A DNA stretch of 64,000 nt from Comamonas sp. (GTDB lineage Bacteria; Pseudomonadota; Gammaproteobacteria; Burkholderiales; Burkholderiaceae_C), in contig JAJPEQ010000013.1 of the NCBI GenBank assembly GCA_021166775.1, forward strand, positions 682,001-746,000, read 5' to 3'. Numbering within the stretch: position 1 is the stretch's first letter; every line of letters starts with the position of its first letter. Positions 51,197-61,744 of this stretch are shown piece by piece. The notes beneath the pieces were generated by a model, which did not search any database, was not told where the DNA came from, and saw only the letters and a list, made by a program, of their open reading frames with translations. The translations under genes were made by a program, and so were the position numbers.

Positions 51197-52711
51197 TTAT
51201 GAAGCTTCCGCATTGGGCAGCGACAGCCGCGACTCCTGCGCATCGTCCGCTTCGTCGGCGCCGGCCTCGCGGGTGCGCTCGGAGCGCAGCTGGGCCAGGT
51301 CGGCCTCGGTCAGGCCCGTGATGTAGACGCCATCGAAACACGAGGCCTCGAACCCCGCCATGGCGGGTCGCAGTTGCCCGATGGCGCGCTTCATGGCCTC
51401 CAGATCCTGGTAGATCAGCGCGTCGCAGCCGATGTAGGCGCGGATGTCCTCCACCGTGCGTCCGTTGGCGACCAGCTCCTCGCTCGTGGGCATGTCGATG
51501 CCGTAGACGTTGGGAAAGCGCACCGGCGGCGCGGCCGAGGCCAGATAGACCTTGGTCGCGCCCGCGTCGCGCGCCATCTGCACGATCTCCCGGGACGTGG
51601 TGCCACGCACGATGGAATCATCGACCAGCAGCACGCGCTTGCCCTTGAACTCGCTGCCGATGGCGTTGAGCTTCTGGCGCACCGATTTCTTGCGCGTGGC
51701 CTGCCCCGGCATGATGAAGGTGCGGCCCACGTAGCGGTTCTTCACGAAGCCCTCGCGGTACGGAATGCCGAGCTTTTGCGCCAGCTGCATGGCGCTGGGG
51801 CGGCTCGATTCGGGCACCGGGATGATGGTGTCGATCTCGCTCGGCGGCACGGTGGAGATCACGCGTTTGGCCAGCGTCTCGCCCATGTTCAGCCGCGCCT
51901 GATAGACCGAGATTCCGTCCATGATGGAATCGGGGCGCGCCAGATAGACATACTCGAAGATGCAGGGGTGCAATTCGGCGTGTTCGGCACACTGGGCCGA
52001 TTCGACGCGGCCGTCCTCGTGCACGAGCACGGCCTCGCCCGGCGCGATGTCGCGCACGAGATGCAGCGAGGTGCCTTCCAGCGCCACGGATTCGCTCGCC
52101 ACCATCACGGTGCCGTCGTCGCCGCTGCCCATGCACAGCGGGCGGATGCCCCACGGGTCGCGAAACGCCAGCAGGCCAAAACCAGCGATCAGCGCCACCA
52201 CGGCGTACGAACCCTGCACGCGCCGGTGCACCGCGCGCACGGCGGCAAACACCTCGTCGGCCTGCAGCTGAGCGCCTTGCGTGGCGCGCCCGAGTTCATG
52301 CGCCAGCACGTTGAGCAGTACCTCGGAGTCGCTGCCGGTATTGGTGTGGCGATGGTCGTTGTCGAACAGCTCGCGGCGCAGGCGGCTGGCGTTGGTCAGG
52401 TTGCCGTTGTGCGCCAGCACGATGCCAAACGGCGCGTTGACGTAAAACGGCTGCGCCTCTTCCTCGCTGGTGCTGCTCCCCGCCGTCGGATAGCGCACCT
52501 GCCCCAGGCCGCTCGTGCCCGGCAGGGCGCGCATGTTGCGCGTGCGAAAGACGTCGCGCACCATGCCCTTGGCCTTGTGCATGAAGAACTTGCGGCCCTG
52601 CTCGGTGACGATGCCGGTCGCGTCCTGCCCCCGGTGCTGCAGCAGCAGCAAGGCGTCATAGATGAGCTGGTTGACGGCACTGCGACCGACGACACCGACG
52701 ATTCCACACAT
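51197..52711 (-). CDS. purF: Amidophosphoribosyltransferase
   Basis: First committed step of purine synthesis: PRPP + glutamine to phosphoribosylamine. 504 residues from ATG 52709-52711, with AAGGA upstream. The N-terminal glutaminase starts MCGIVGVVG, Cys2 being the nucleophile. The PRPP-binding loop is VLLVDDSIVRGTTSREIV. It follows cvpA by 42 bp, the usual cvpA-purF pairing. Confidence 0.98.
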   Translation of the reverse strand: MCGIVGVVGRSAVNQLIYDALLLLQHRGQDATGIVTEQGRKFFMHKAKGMVRDVFRTRNMRALPGTSGLGQVRYPTAGSSTSEEEAQPFYVNAPFGIVLAHNGNLTNASRLRRELFDNDHRHTNTGSDSEVLLNVLAHELGRATQGAQLQADEVFAAVRAVHRRVQGSYAVVALIAGFGLLAFRDPWGIRPLCMGSGDDGTVMVASESVALEGTSLHLVRDIAPGEAVLVHEDGRVESAQCAEHAELHPCIFEYVYLARPDSIMDGISVYQARLNMGETLAKRVISTVPPSEIDTIIPVPESSRPSAMQLAQKLGIPYREGFVKNRYVGRTFIMPGQATRKKSVRQKLNAIGSEFKGKRVLLVDDSIVRGTTSREIVQMARDAGATKVYLASAAPPVRFPNVYGIDMPTSEELVANGRTVEDIRAYIGCDALIYQDLEAMKRAIGQLRPAMAGFEASCFDGVYITGLTEADLAQLRSERTREAGADEADDAQESRLSLPNAEAS

Positions 52712-52753
52712 GGTTTTTTCCTTTGTGGGCGGCCTGCGCGGCGCCCTCACGCT

Positions 52754-53242
52754 TCACACGGGCCGCACGCTCACCCACTCGCGCGGCAACACCGGCCCAA
52801 GACCCTGGAGCACACCCTGCAGCGCGGGCACCACGCGCGACTGCTGCCACCAGGCCTCGGCAGGCACGGGCGTGAAGCCCGCAGCCCAGACGATGACGAG
52901 CAGCAGCGCCAGCCCCCGCACCACGCCGAACAAGGCGCCCAGCGCACGGTCGGCCGGCCGCAATCCGGCCACGGTGATCAATTTGCGAGCCAGCGCGGCC
53001 AGCAGGCCGCAGGCAAACACCACGACGATGAACAGCAGGATGAACCCCGCCACCGGACGCCACGGCGCCTGCGCCTCGCCCCAGGGCAGCAGCGCGCCCG
53101 CTTGCACCGCCCACCAGCGCGCCACCACGAAGGCCAGCACCCAGCCGACAAGCGACAGAACTTCAAACACCAGGCCGCGCCACGCACCCAGCACCAGGGA
53201 AACCATCAACACCGCCAGCAAGCCCCAGTCAAGCGCGGCCAT
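52754..53242 (-). CDS. cvpA: CvpA family membrane protein
   Basis: 162 residues from ATG 53240-53242 (MAALDWGLLAVLMVSLVLG); a GTG six codons upstream is an alternative. Four hydrophobic helices are visible (WGLLAVLMVSLVLGAWRG; VLSLVGWVLAFVVARW; VAGFILLFIVVVFACGLL; GLALLLVIVWAAG). CvpA was named for colicin V production and is linked to envelope stress. It lies between the SPOR gene and purF in the conserved folC-SPOR-cvpA-purF order. Confidence 0.93.
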   Translation of the reverse strand: MAALDWGLLAVLMVSLVLGAWRGLVFEVLSLVGWVLAFVVARWWAVQAGALLPWGEAQAPWRPVAGFILLFIVVVFACGLLAALARKLITVAGLRPADRALGALFGVVRGLALLLVIVWAAGFTPVPAEAWWQQSRVVPALQGVLQGLGPVLPREWVSVRPV

Positions 53243-53266
53243 GGGCTTCGTCGCGTGCACCGCGCA

Positions 53267-54178
53267 TCACAGCGCCAGAACGACGCCATCGAGCCCCAGG
53301 CCCTTGATGCGCCCCAGGGCCTTGGCTGCCTCGGCACGGCTGGCAAACGGGCCCACGCGCACGCGCGTCGTACGTGTGCCATCCTTGCCCTGAATCTCTT
53401 GCGCATAGGACTTGATGCCGGCGCGCTCCAGCCGCGCGCGCACCTCGCGCACCTTGCCCTGGTCGGCATACGCGCCCACTTGGACGACGACGCGTTCGCC
53501 CTGAGCGCTGGCCGCGGGAGCCGCCGCCACGGCCGTGGGCGCGTGTCCTTCGAGCAGGGCGCGGGCACGGGCGGCGTCGCCGTTCGCCGCACTGGAGGTG
53601 GGCTCGCTGGCGCCGTGCGGCTTCTTCGGCGCCGCCGCGGACACCTCGGATTTGGGCTTGGGTTCGGCCTTGTGCTCGGCCTTGCTCTCGGCCTGGGGCG
53701 TTGTCCTGGGCTCGGACTTGATCTCTGGCGCCACCGCAGCCGGGGGTCGGGCAGAGGGAGAGGGTGCCTGCACCGGCGCAGGGACGGGTATGGGTATGGG
53801 AGGCGGTGCGGCTACCGCGGCGGCCGCCTTGGGCGGATTGCCGTCCACCTGCTCTTCACCCGCCACGAGGCCCGCGTCGGCCGCGGCCTTGCCGTTGTCC
53901 GCCGCCGCGGAAGCGCCCTGCACCGCCAGAGGCGCGCTGGCATTGCGGTCAGGAATGTCAATATTCACCCTCACGGGCACGGTGCGCGGCTCGGTATCGA
54001 AGACCAGCGGGAACACGATGACGCCCACCAGCACCAGGATCACCGCCCCGATAAGGCGCTGACGCGCGCGACGGCGCAGCTCTTCAATACTTTCACCTCG
54101 GGGCGCGCGGCTTCGTCCGGATGAAGCCTTGGCTGGTTCTTGTGGCTGATTCGCCCAGGGAAACTTGAAAAATGCCAT
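53267..54178 (-). CDS. SPOR-domain cell-division protein (DedD-like)
   Basis: 303 residues. A cytoplasmic N-terminus is followed by one membrane helix (residues about 42-60, LIGAVILVLVGVIVFPLVF). A Pro/Ala/Lys-rich periplasmic linker leads to the C-terminal SPOR domain (VVVQVGAYADQGKVREVRARLE). SPOR domains bind denuded septal glycan. It lies between folC and cvpA, the position of dedD in E. coli. Confidence 0.92.
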   Translation of the reverse strand: MAFFKFPWANQPQEPAKASSGRSRAPRGESIEELRRRARQRLIGAVILVLVGVIVFPLVFDTEPRTVPVRVNIDIPDRNASAPLAVQGASAAADNGKAAADAGLVAGEEQVDGNPPKAAAAVAAPPPIPIPVPAPVQAPSPSARPPAAVAPEIKSEPRTTPQAESKAEHKAEPKPKSEVSAAAPKKPHGASEPTSSAANGDAARARALLEGHAPTAVAAAPAASAQGERVVVQVGAYADQGKVREVRARLERAGIKSYAQEIQGKDGTRTTRVRVGPFASRAEAAKALGRIKGLGLDGVVLAL

Positions 54179-54199
54179 GTGAACCGGGGGCTCGCCAGG

Positions 54200-55660
54200 T
54201 CAGAGATCGAAGTGTTTACCGTGCATCTGCGGCATGCCGTTCTTGAGGATGCCGCCCACCGTGTAAAACGATCCAAAGACGACAATTCTATCAGTGAGCC
54301 TAGAGGCCGCGATCGCTGCATCCAGCGCGGTTTGCGGATCGGCGAACACCTCGCTCTTGACGATGCGCCGACCGCCGCCGCCCTCGCCGCTGCTGCCGCG
54401 GCGCGAGCGCGTGACCGACAGGTGCGGCTTGTCGTCCTGCTGCTTGACCGCCTCGGCCAGATCCATGCGCGGCGCATCGTCCTGCACCACCGCGGGCGGC
54501 GTCTGCAGCGCCTCCTGCTGCGCGTGAAAACGCTCCCAGCGCTCTTGCAAGTGGGCCGCGGTTTCGGCGCGCGGGGTCGGCAGATCGGTGAAGTACCAGC
54601 GGTCGATCAGCGGGCCGATCTTTTCAAAAATGCCCGTGATGTCCTTGTCGGCCATGGCGCCGAACACCGCGTGCGTGAGGCGAAAATGCCCCATGGTGCT
54701 CATGCTCGCGGCCAGCGTGGCCACGGCATGCGGGTTGTGCGCCACGTCCAGCACCACCACGGGCTGGCCCGGCGCCACTTCAAAGCGCCCCGGCAGCTCC
54801 ACCAGGGCGAGGCCCGCGCGCACCGCTTGGGCGGAAATCGGCAGCTTCTCGCGGATCGCCTCCAGCGCCGCCAGCGCCCCCGACGCGTTGAAGAGCTGGT
54901 TGGCGCCGCGCAACGCCGGGTAGGACATGCCCGCGTAGCGCCGCCCGCGCCCGGCCCAGGACCATTGCAGCTTGTCGCCCGAATAGTTGAAATCGGTGCC
55001 AAACCGCCAGAGCGTCGCGCCGATCGCCTTGGCGTGCTCGATCACGCTCTCGGGCGGCACCGGGTCGCACACCACCACCGGTCGGCCGGGGCGCATGATG
55101 CCCGCCTTCTCGCGGCCTATGCTTTCACGGTCCGGCCCCAGGAATTCGGCGTGGTCCACGTCGATCATGGTAATCACGGCGCAATCGGCGTCGATCACGT
55201 TGACCGCATCGAGCCGCCCGCCCATGCCCACTTCCAGCACCGCCACGTCCACCCGGGCCAGGCTGATGAGGCGCAGGATGGCCAGCGTCGTGAACTCGAA
55301 GTACGTGAGCTGCACCTCGCCGCCCTCGGTGCGCGCGCGCTCCACGGCCTCGAAATGCGGCAGCAGTTCTTCGGGCTTGACGGTCTCGCCATGGATGCGG
55401 CAGCGCTCCTCGAAATGCACCAGGTGCGGCGAGGTGTACACGCCCGGGCGGTAGCCCGCCTGCAGCGCCACCGCCTCGATCATGGCGCAGGTCGAACCCT
55501 TGCCATTGGTGCCCGCCACGGTAATCACCGGGCAGTCGAGGTGCAGACCCAGGCGCTCCTTGACGAGCGCCACGCGGTCCAGGCCCATTTCTATCGTGTG
55601 TGGATGCAGATGCTCGCAATAGTGCAGCCAGCCATCCAGAGTGTCGGGTAGATTTTTCAT
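54200..55660 (-). CDS. folC: Bifunctional folylpolyglutamate/dihydrofolate synthase
   Basis: Adds glutamate to dihydropteroate and to folates. 486 residues, slightly longer than usual. The ATP-binding loop is VAGTNGKGSTCAMIEA near residue 48, then PHLVHFEERCRIHGE and the second-domain LPGRFEVAPGQPVVVLDVAHNP. A Ser/Arg/Gly-rich insertion near residue 420 (SVTRSRRGSSGEGGGGRR) is not typical. It is the first gene of the folC-purF-gltX block and diverges from the ArsC-family gene across 47 bp. Confidence 0.96.
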   Translation of the reverse strand: MKNLPDTLDGWLHYCEHLHPHTIEMGLDRVALVKERLGLHLDCPVITVAGTNGKGSTCAMIEAVALQAGYRPGVYTSPHLVHFEERCRIHGETVKPEELLPHFEAVERARTEGGEVQLTYFEFTTLAILRLISLARVDVAVLEVGMGGRLDAVNVIDADCAVITMIDVDHAEFLGPDRESIGREKAGIMRPGRPVVVCDPVPPESVIEHAKAIGATLWRFGTDFNYSGDKLQWSWAGRGRRYAGMSYPALRGANQLFNASGALAALEAIREKLPISAQAVRAGLALVELPGRFEVAPGQPVVVLDVAHNPHAVATLAASMSTMGHFRLTHAVFGAMADKDITGIFEKIGPLIDRWYFTDLPTPRAETAAHLQERWERFHAQQEALQTPPAVVQDDAPRMDLAEAVKQQDDKPHLSVTRSRRGSSGEGGGGRRIVKSEVFADPQTALDAAIAASRLTDRIVVFGSFYTVGGILKNGMPQMHGKHFDL

Positions 55661-55707
55661 GGAACCGCAGATTGTCGTGCACGCGGGGCTGGGCGATGAT
55701 CATGCCC

Positions 55708-56070
55708 ATGAGTACCCCCAAGCCCATCGTCCTTTACGGCATCACGAACTGCGACACGGTGAAAAAGGCGCGCGCCTGGCTCACCGAGCGCGGCGTGCCC
55801 TACACCTTCCACGATTTCAAGAAAAGCGGGGTGGATGCGCAGCACCTGCACCGCTGGGCCCGGGCCGTCGGCTGGCAAGCCCTGCTCAACCGCCGCGGCA
55901 CCACCTGGCGCGGGCTGGCCGCGGGCATCCAGGCCCGCGTGGACGACGAACGCAGCGCCTGCGCGCTGATGCAGGCCCAGCCCTCGCTGATCAAGCGCCC
56001 GGTGGTCGAGTGGGGCGAGGCCGTGACCGTCGGGTTCGACGCGCCCCACTGGGCCACGCGCATCGCGTGA
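55708..56070 (+). CDS. ArsC/Spx-family reductase-like protein
   Basis: 120 residues from ATG 55708 (MSTPKPIVLYGITNCDTVKKARAWL); the frame opens earlier, but that part overlaps folC. It belongs to the YffB branch of the ArsC family, with a single N-terminal cysteine (TNCDT), FHDFKKSGVD and a C-terminal LIKRPVVEWG. The function is uncertain; the arsenate reductase residues are incomplete. About 140 bp separate it from the next gene. Confidence 0.88.
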   Translation: MSTPKPIVLYGITNCDTVKKARAWLTERGVPYTFHDFKKSGVDAQHLHRWARAVGWQALLNRRGTTWRGLAAGIQARVDDERSACALMQAQPSLIKRPVVEWGEAVTVGFDAPHWATRIA

Positions 56071-56214
56071 CGTTCGGCCTTGCCTTTACCCCCCCCCCTC
56101 TTTACCCAGCTTTACCTTGTCCGTCATGGGCCTTGACGCTGCAACCTCAACCTTTTGGCACACTCCAACGTTAGGTAGTCAAGACGTTGACACCATCCGA
56201 AAGGAGTTTCCGCC

Positions 56215-58336
<2,122 letters not shown>

Positions 58337-58340
58337 GCAC

Positions 58341-58390
58341 CAAATCGGCCTCCAGCGCTTGACCATCAAGCGTCAGTAGCTACACTATCA
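58341..58390 (+). repeat. Palindromic repeat, copy A (after argG)
   Basis: AAATCGGCCTCCAGCGCTTG, then ACCATCAAGCGTCAG and TAGCTACACTATCA. Arms AGCGCTTG and CAAGCG can pair. Intergenic, between convergent argG and the TonB receptor gene. Confidence 0.8.
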
Positions 58391-58394
58391 GGAA

Positions 58395-58423
58395 CAGCCG
58401 CCCAGCTCCATGGCGGGCGGCTG
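58395..58423. terminator. Hairpin between convergent argG and znuD-type receptor genes
   Basis: CAGCCGCCC and GGGCGGCTG form a perfect 9-bp stem with an 11-nt loop. Only a weak T-rich tail is present (TGTTCC on the minus strand), so it may act as a bidirectional, partly Rho-independent terminator. Confidence 0.5.
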
Positions 58424-58430
58424 AACCCGG

Positions 58431-60509
58431 TCAGAACATCGCCTGCACCCCCACGCGCACGCTGCGTCCGGGCAGCGGCGCCTTGGGGAAGGCGGTCTGC
58501 GTCAGGATGGACGTGGCGCTGTAGGCCAGCCGGTTGGTCAGATTGTCCACGCGCACATACCACTGCAGCTCGGCGCGGCTGACCTTCTGGCGGTACGTGA
58601 GCGCGGCGTTCCAGAGCGTGTAGGCACCGGTCTCTCGGTTGCCCTCGGGCACGCGGCGCTGCGCCATCGCATGGTCGAACCCGAGGCGCGCACCCCAGGC
58701 ACCCATGGCCCAGCGCAGCGTGGCGCCCAGCCGCTCCGGGGCGATGAGCGGCAGCGGCTCTCCGGTGCTGACGTTGGTGGCGCGCACCAGGTCGGCGCGC
58801 AGGTCGAGATCCAGCACCGACGCGCCCGCGCGGTCGGTCAGGCCCTGCGCGCCAAGCAGGCGCGTGGTGGCGCTGGCCTCCAGGCCGACGAAGCGCGCCT
58901 TCACGCCGGTGTAGGCGTATTCGGGCAGATCCGCATCGCCCTTCGTCGCCCCGGTCGGCATCAGGCCGATGTAGCGCGCATAGCGGCTGGCGAACGCGGT
59001 GACGGCAAAGCGCCGGGGGCCGTCCTGCCACTGCGTGCCCAGGTCGATGCTGGTGGATTTTTCCGTGCCCAGCGTGGGGTCGCCCGTTTCCCAGACGCCA
59101 GTGGCCACGTGCGCTCCGTTGGCGAACAGCTCGTAGTCCTTGGGCGCGCGCTGGGTGTAGCCCAGGTTGCCCGTGAGCTGCCAGCCGGGCGCCAGATCGA
59201 TCAGCGCCCCCACCGCCGCGCTGGCGGGCGTGAAGCGCCGCTCACCGGCGGCAAAGCGCTCGTCATCCGCCGCAGCCAGCGAACTCACGCGCACCCGCTC
59301 GGCGCGCGCGCCAAACGTCAGCTTGCCCCAGGACGTGCCCAGTTCCTCGTGCGCGAACAGCGCCAGCGAGCGCGTGCGGCTCGGTGGCACGAAGGCTTCC
59401 TCGCCCAGCGCCGAAAAATCGCTGTCCTCGGCCTGCACGCCCCAGACGCCACGCAGGCTGCCGAAGGCGCGGTGGCGCGCCTGCAGCCGCAGGTCGTTGC
59501 CGCGGTGCTTGAACGTGGTGCCGGGCTGATCGCCCTCGAACTCGGTGTGCCGATAGTCGCCGTGGCTGAACTGGCCCTGCAGGCTCTCGACCAGTCCACC
59601 CGGGTTGCGCCACAGCCCCTCCAGCGCGGCGCGGGTGGAGCGCATGCCGATGCTCACGTTGTCCTCGGCCACGGTGCCGTAGTCGCTGTGGTAATCGGCG
59701 ATCGATGCGCCCAGGTAGCCGCGATCGAAGAAGGCCGTGCCACCCACCGCACCGCCGCTCACGCGGTGGGCCGAATTGCAGATGCGCCGCGCCAGCGCGG
59801 GCGAACCGGGGCGCTCGCATTCGAGCTGCAGCGGCACGGCAGTGTCACCGGCGCGGCGGGCAAAGGCATCCACGTGCAGCGCGTAGCGGTCGTTGCCACC
59901 CTCCAGCAGCACAGCGGCGTTTTTCTCTTGAGCGCCGCTGGCGTAGGACGTATCGACGCGGCCGGTCACGCCGCCCTCGGGGCCGGCCACCGGCTCGCGC
60001 GGAATGCGGTTGTCGATCACGTTCACCACCCCGCCCTGCGCGCTGCCGCCGTACAGCAGCGCCGCCGGGCCGCGCAGTACCTCGACGCGGTCGACGGCAA
60101 TCGGGTCGATCGGTGTGTTGTGATCCTGGCTGAGCGACGAGGCGTCGATGCTGGCGCCGCCGTTGTTCAGAATGCGGATGCGGTCGCCATCGAGCCCCCG
60201 GATGACCGGCCGCCCGACATTGGGGCCGAACGAGGAACTGGCCACGCCCGGCTGCTCGGCCAGCGTCTCGCCCAGCGTGGTGCCGCGCTGCAGCAACAGG
60301 TTTTCACCGGTGAGCACGCTGGCCGGGGCGATGATGCGTGCCTCGCCCAGCGGGTTGCCGGTGATGGTGAGTTCGGGCAGCGCCGCATCGGCGCCGCCTG
60401 CCGGTGAAGTGGCCCCGGCGGCCTGCTGGGCGTGGGCACCAGCGGCGCCCAGCGCGAGCACCGCGCCGGCTACCGCATGGCGGCGAAAGAGAACGAAAAA
60501 AATGGACAT
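58431..60509 (-). CDS. TonB-dependent receptor, ZnuD-like (probable zinc uptake)
   Basis: 692-residue outer-membrane receptor with signal peptide (MSIFFVLFRRHAVAGAVLAL). The plug domain reads GTTLGETLAEQPGVASSSFGPN and RPVIRGLDGDRIRILNNG, and VDRVEVLRGPAALLYGGSAQGGVVNVIDN matches the ZnuD group. A 22-strand barrel ends in the terminal aromatic signature VRVGVQAMF. ZnuD receptors import zinc or haem-zinc; zinc is the likely but unproven substrate. A small His/Cys protein gene lies 123 bp upstream on the same strand, possibly in one operon. Confidence 0.87.
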   Translation of the reverse strand: MSIFFVLFRRHAVAGAVLALGAAGAHAQQAAGATSPAGGADAALPELTITGNPLGEARIIAPASVLTGENLLLQRGTTLGETLAEQPGVASSSFGPNVGRPVIRGLDGDRIRILNNGGASIDASSLSQDHNTPIDPIAVDRVEVLRGPAALLYGGSAQGGVVNVIDNRIPREPVAGPEGGVTGRVDTSYASGAQEKNAAVLLEGGNDRYALHVDAFARRAGDTAVPLQLECERPGSPALARRICNSAHRVSGGAVGGTAFFDRGYLGASIADYHSDYGTVAEDNVSIGMRSTRAALEGLWRNPGGLVESLQGQFSHGDYRHTEFEGDQPGTTFKHRGNDLRLQARHRAFGSLRGVWGVQAEDSDFSALGEEAFVPPSRTRSLALFAHEELGTSWGKLTFGARAERVRVSSLAAADDERFAAGERRFTPASAAVGALIDLAPGWQLTGNLGYTQRAPKDYELFANGAHVATGVWETGDPTLGTEKSTSIDLGTQWQDGPRRFAVTAFASRYARYIGLMPTGATKGDADLPEYAYTGVKARFVGLEASATTRLLGAQGLTDRAGASVLDLDLRADLVRATNVSTGEPLPLIAPERLGATLRWAMGAWGARLGFDHAMAQRRVPEGNRETGAYTLWNAALTYRQKVSRAELQWYVRVDNLTNRLAYSATSILTQTAFPKAPLPGRSVRVGVQAMF

Positions 60510-60632
60510 GGGTCAAAGGGAATGCGGGGTTGAACCGCGCCCCACGCCGACCGACCGCCGCGCCCATGAGGGACGCAGCGCACGGCCGCGATCAGAGCGA
60601 TCGCGCGCAGGACGCAAAGAAACGAGAGAGGT

Positions 60633-61025
60633 TCAAGCCCGCGCGGGCGGCCCGCGCGCCTGAAACAGCGGCCTGGGCGCCGCCGCCCAGCTGCGCTGCA
60701 CCCAGCACGGCGGCAGCGCCGGCGCGCACGCTGGCGGCAAAGCGGGCTGCGCCATCGGCGGCGCATGGCCCCCGCTGGCCAGCTGGTCGTACAGGCGGCA
60801 CTCGCCGGCGCGGTCGTGCGCGCCGTAGAGATCGCCCAGCCATGCATGGCGCTGAAGCACCGGCGCGGCCGGGCGCGCGCGCAGCGCCCCCTGCGTCGCC
60901 GGTTCGCCCGCCAGCTCGGCGCGCGCATGCAACACGCCGTGCGCCAGCCCGAGCCACTGCGCCACCACCAGCGCGAGCAGCAACAACCAGGCCAGGCCAC
61001 GTGAGCGCAGACGGTGAGCGTGCAT
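60633..61025 (-). CDS. Small His/Cys-containing membrane protein linked to the ZnuD-like receptor
   Basis: 130 residues. An N-terminal hydrophobic helix (GLAWLLLLALVVAQWLGLAHG) is followed by a His/Cys segment, RHAWLGDLYGAHDRAGECRLYDQL, that could bind a metal. It resembles small proteins (DUF2946-like) found beside zinc or copper receptors, but I cannot assign it firmly. The C-terminus is Pro/Ala/Arg-rich. It lies upstream of the ZnuD-like receptor and diverges from a similar DUF2946 gene across 217 bp that hold no clear gene. Confidence 0.65.
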   Translation of the reverse strand: MHAHRLRSRGLAWLLLLALVVAQWLGLAHGVLHARAELAGEPATQGALRARPAAPVLQRHAWLGDLYGAHDRAGECRLYDQLASGGHAPPMAQPALPPACAPALPPCWVQRSWAAAPRPLFQARGPPARA

Positions 61026-61242
61026 CGCTTGAATCTACCAAAATTGTCAAGTCGGCGCGGCGCGCATCGGGCGTCATGACCGCCAGCAACACGCCACGCG
61101 CAGGCACGAAGGGCAGCAGGCCCACGCCAAGCCAGTGGCTGGCGATGACGATGGCGATGTGTAGCGCCACCAGCCCTCAAAAAGAGAAATCACCACCCGA
61201 CCGCGCAGACGGGGGCTTTGCACGTGCGGCGATAATTCCCGC

Positions 61243-61635
61243 ATGCTCCAGCGCCTGCGCCAACGCCGAAGCCTGCACGCCGTGGTTTTCACGGTGCTTG
61301 CGCTGGCGTTGCTGGTGGCGCTGGTCGCGGGCGTGCAGACCCGCGCGGCACTGGCGCAGCTCCAAGCTGCCGATGTCTGCTCCACGCAGGGCGCGCACGC
61401 GCTGCACGGCCAGAACGGCGATGCGGACACACCCGCCGGGTACACGCACCACCATGCGCCGGACTGCCTGCTGTGCATCGGTCTGGCCACGCCGCCGACA
61501 CCCGCGCTGGTAGCCGGGCGCGCACCGATGCCGGCGGCCCACCAGGACCGCCGCAGCCCCACCCAGGTCACGCTGGCCTGGAGCGCGCAGGCGCCGCTGC
61601 CCGCGCGCGGACCACCCGCCTTCTTCCACGCCTGA
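61243..61635 (+). CDS. DUF2946 domain-containing protein linked to the copper receptor
   Basis: 130 residues with an N-terminal helix (AVVFTVLALALLVALVAGV), a His-rich middle (HALHGQNGDADTPAGYTHHH) and the motif HAPDCLLC, typical of DUF2946 proteins encoded beside copper genes. The metal-binding look suggests copper handling in the membrane or periplasm (inference). It lies 109 bp upstream of the NosA/OprC-type receptor on the same strand. Confidence 0.8.
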   Translation: MLQRLRQRRSLHAVVFTVLALALLVALVAGVQTRAALAQLQAADVCSTQGAHALHGQNGDADTPAGYTHHHAPDCLLCIGLATPPTPALVAGRAPMPAAHQDRRSPTQVTLAWSAQAPLPARGPPAFFHA

Positions 61636-61744
61636 CATTTCGCCTCGCGCCAGACCCTCGCGGCCCGGCGCAGTTCTCTTTTTGTTTGTCCGAACGCGGC
61701 CCGCGCCTGCGCGCGTGGCTGGTGTTCGGGCGTGGATGCCTTTC

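Noticed and set aside
61026-61242. A small minus-strand gene (MALHIAIVIASHWLGVG) upstream of the zinc-receptor unit
   Set aside because: The hydrophobic start is suggestive, but the frame runs on out of phase through the small His/Cys gene, with no Shine-Dalgarno and no family resemblance. I treat the region as intergenic.
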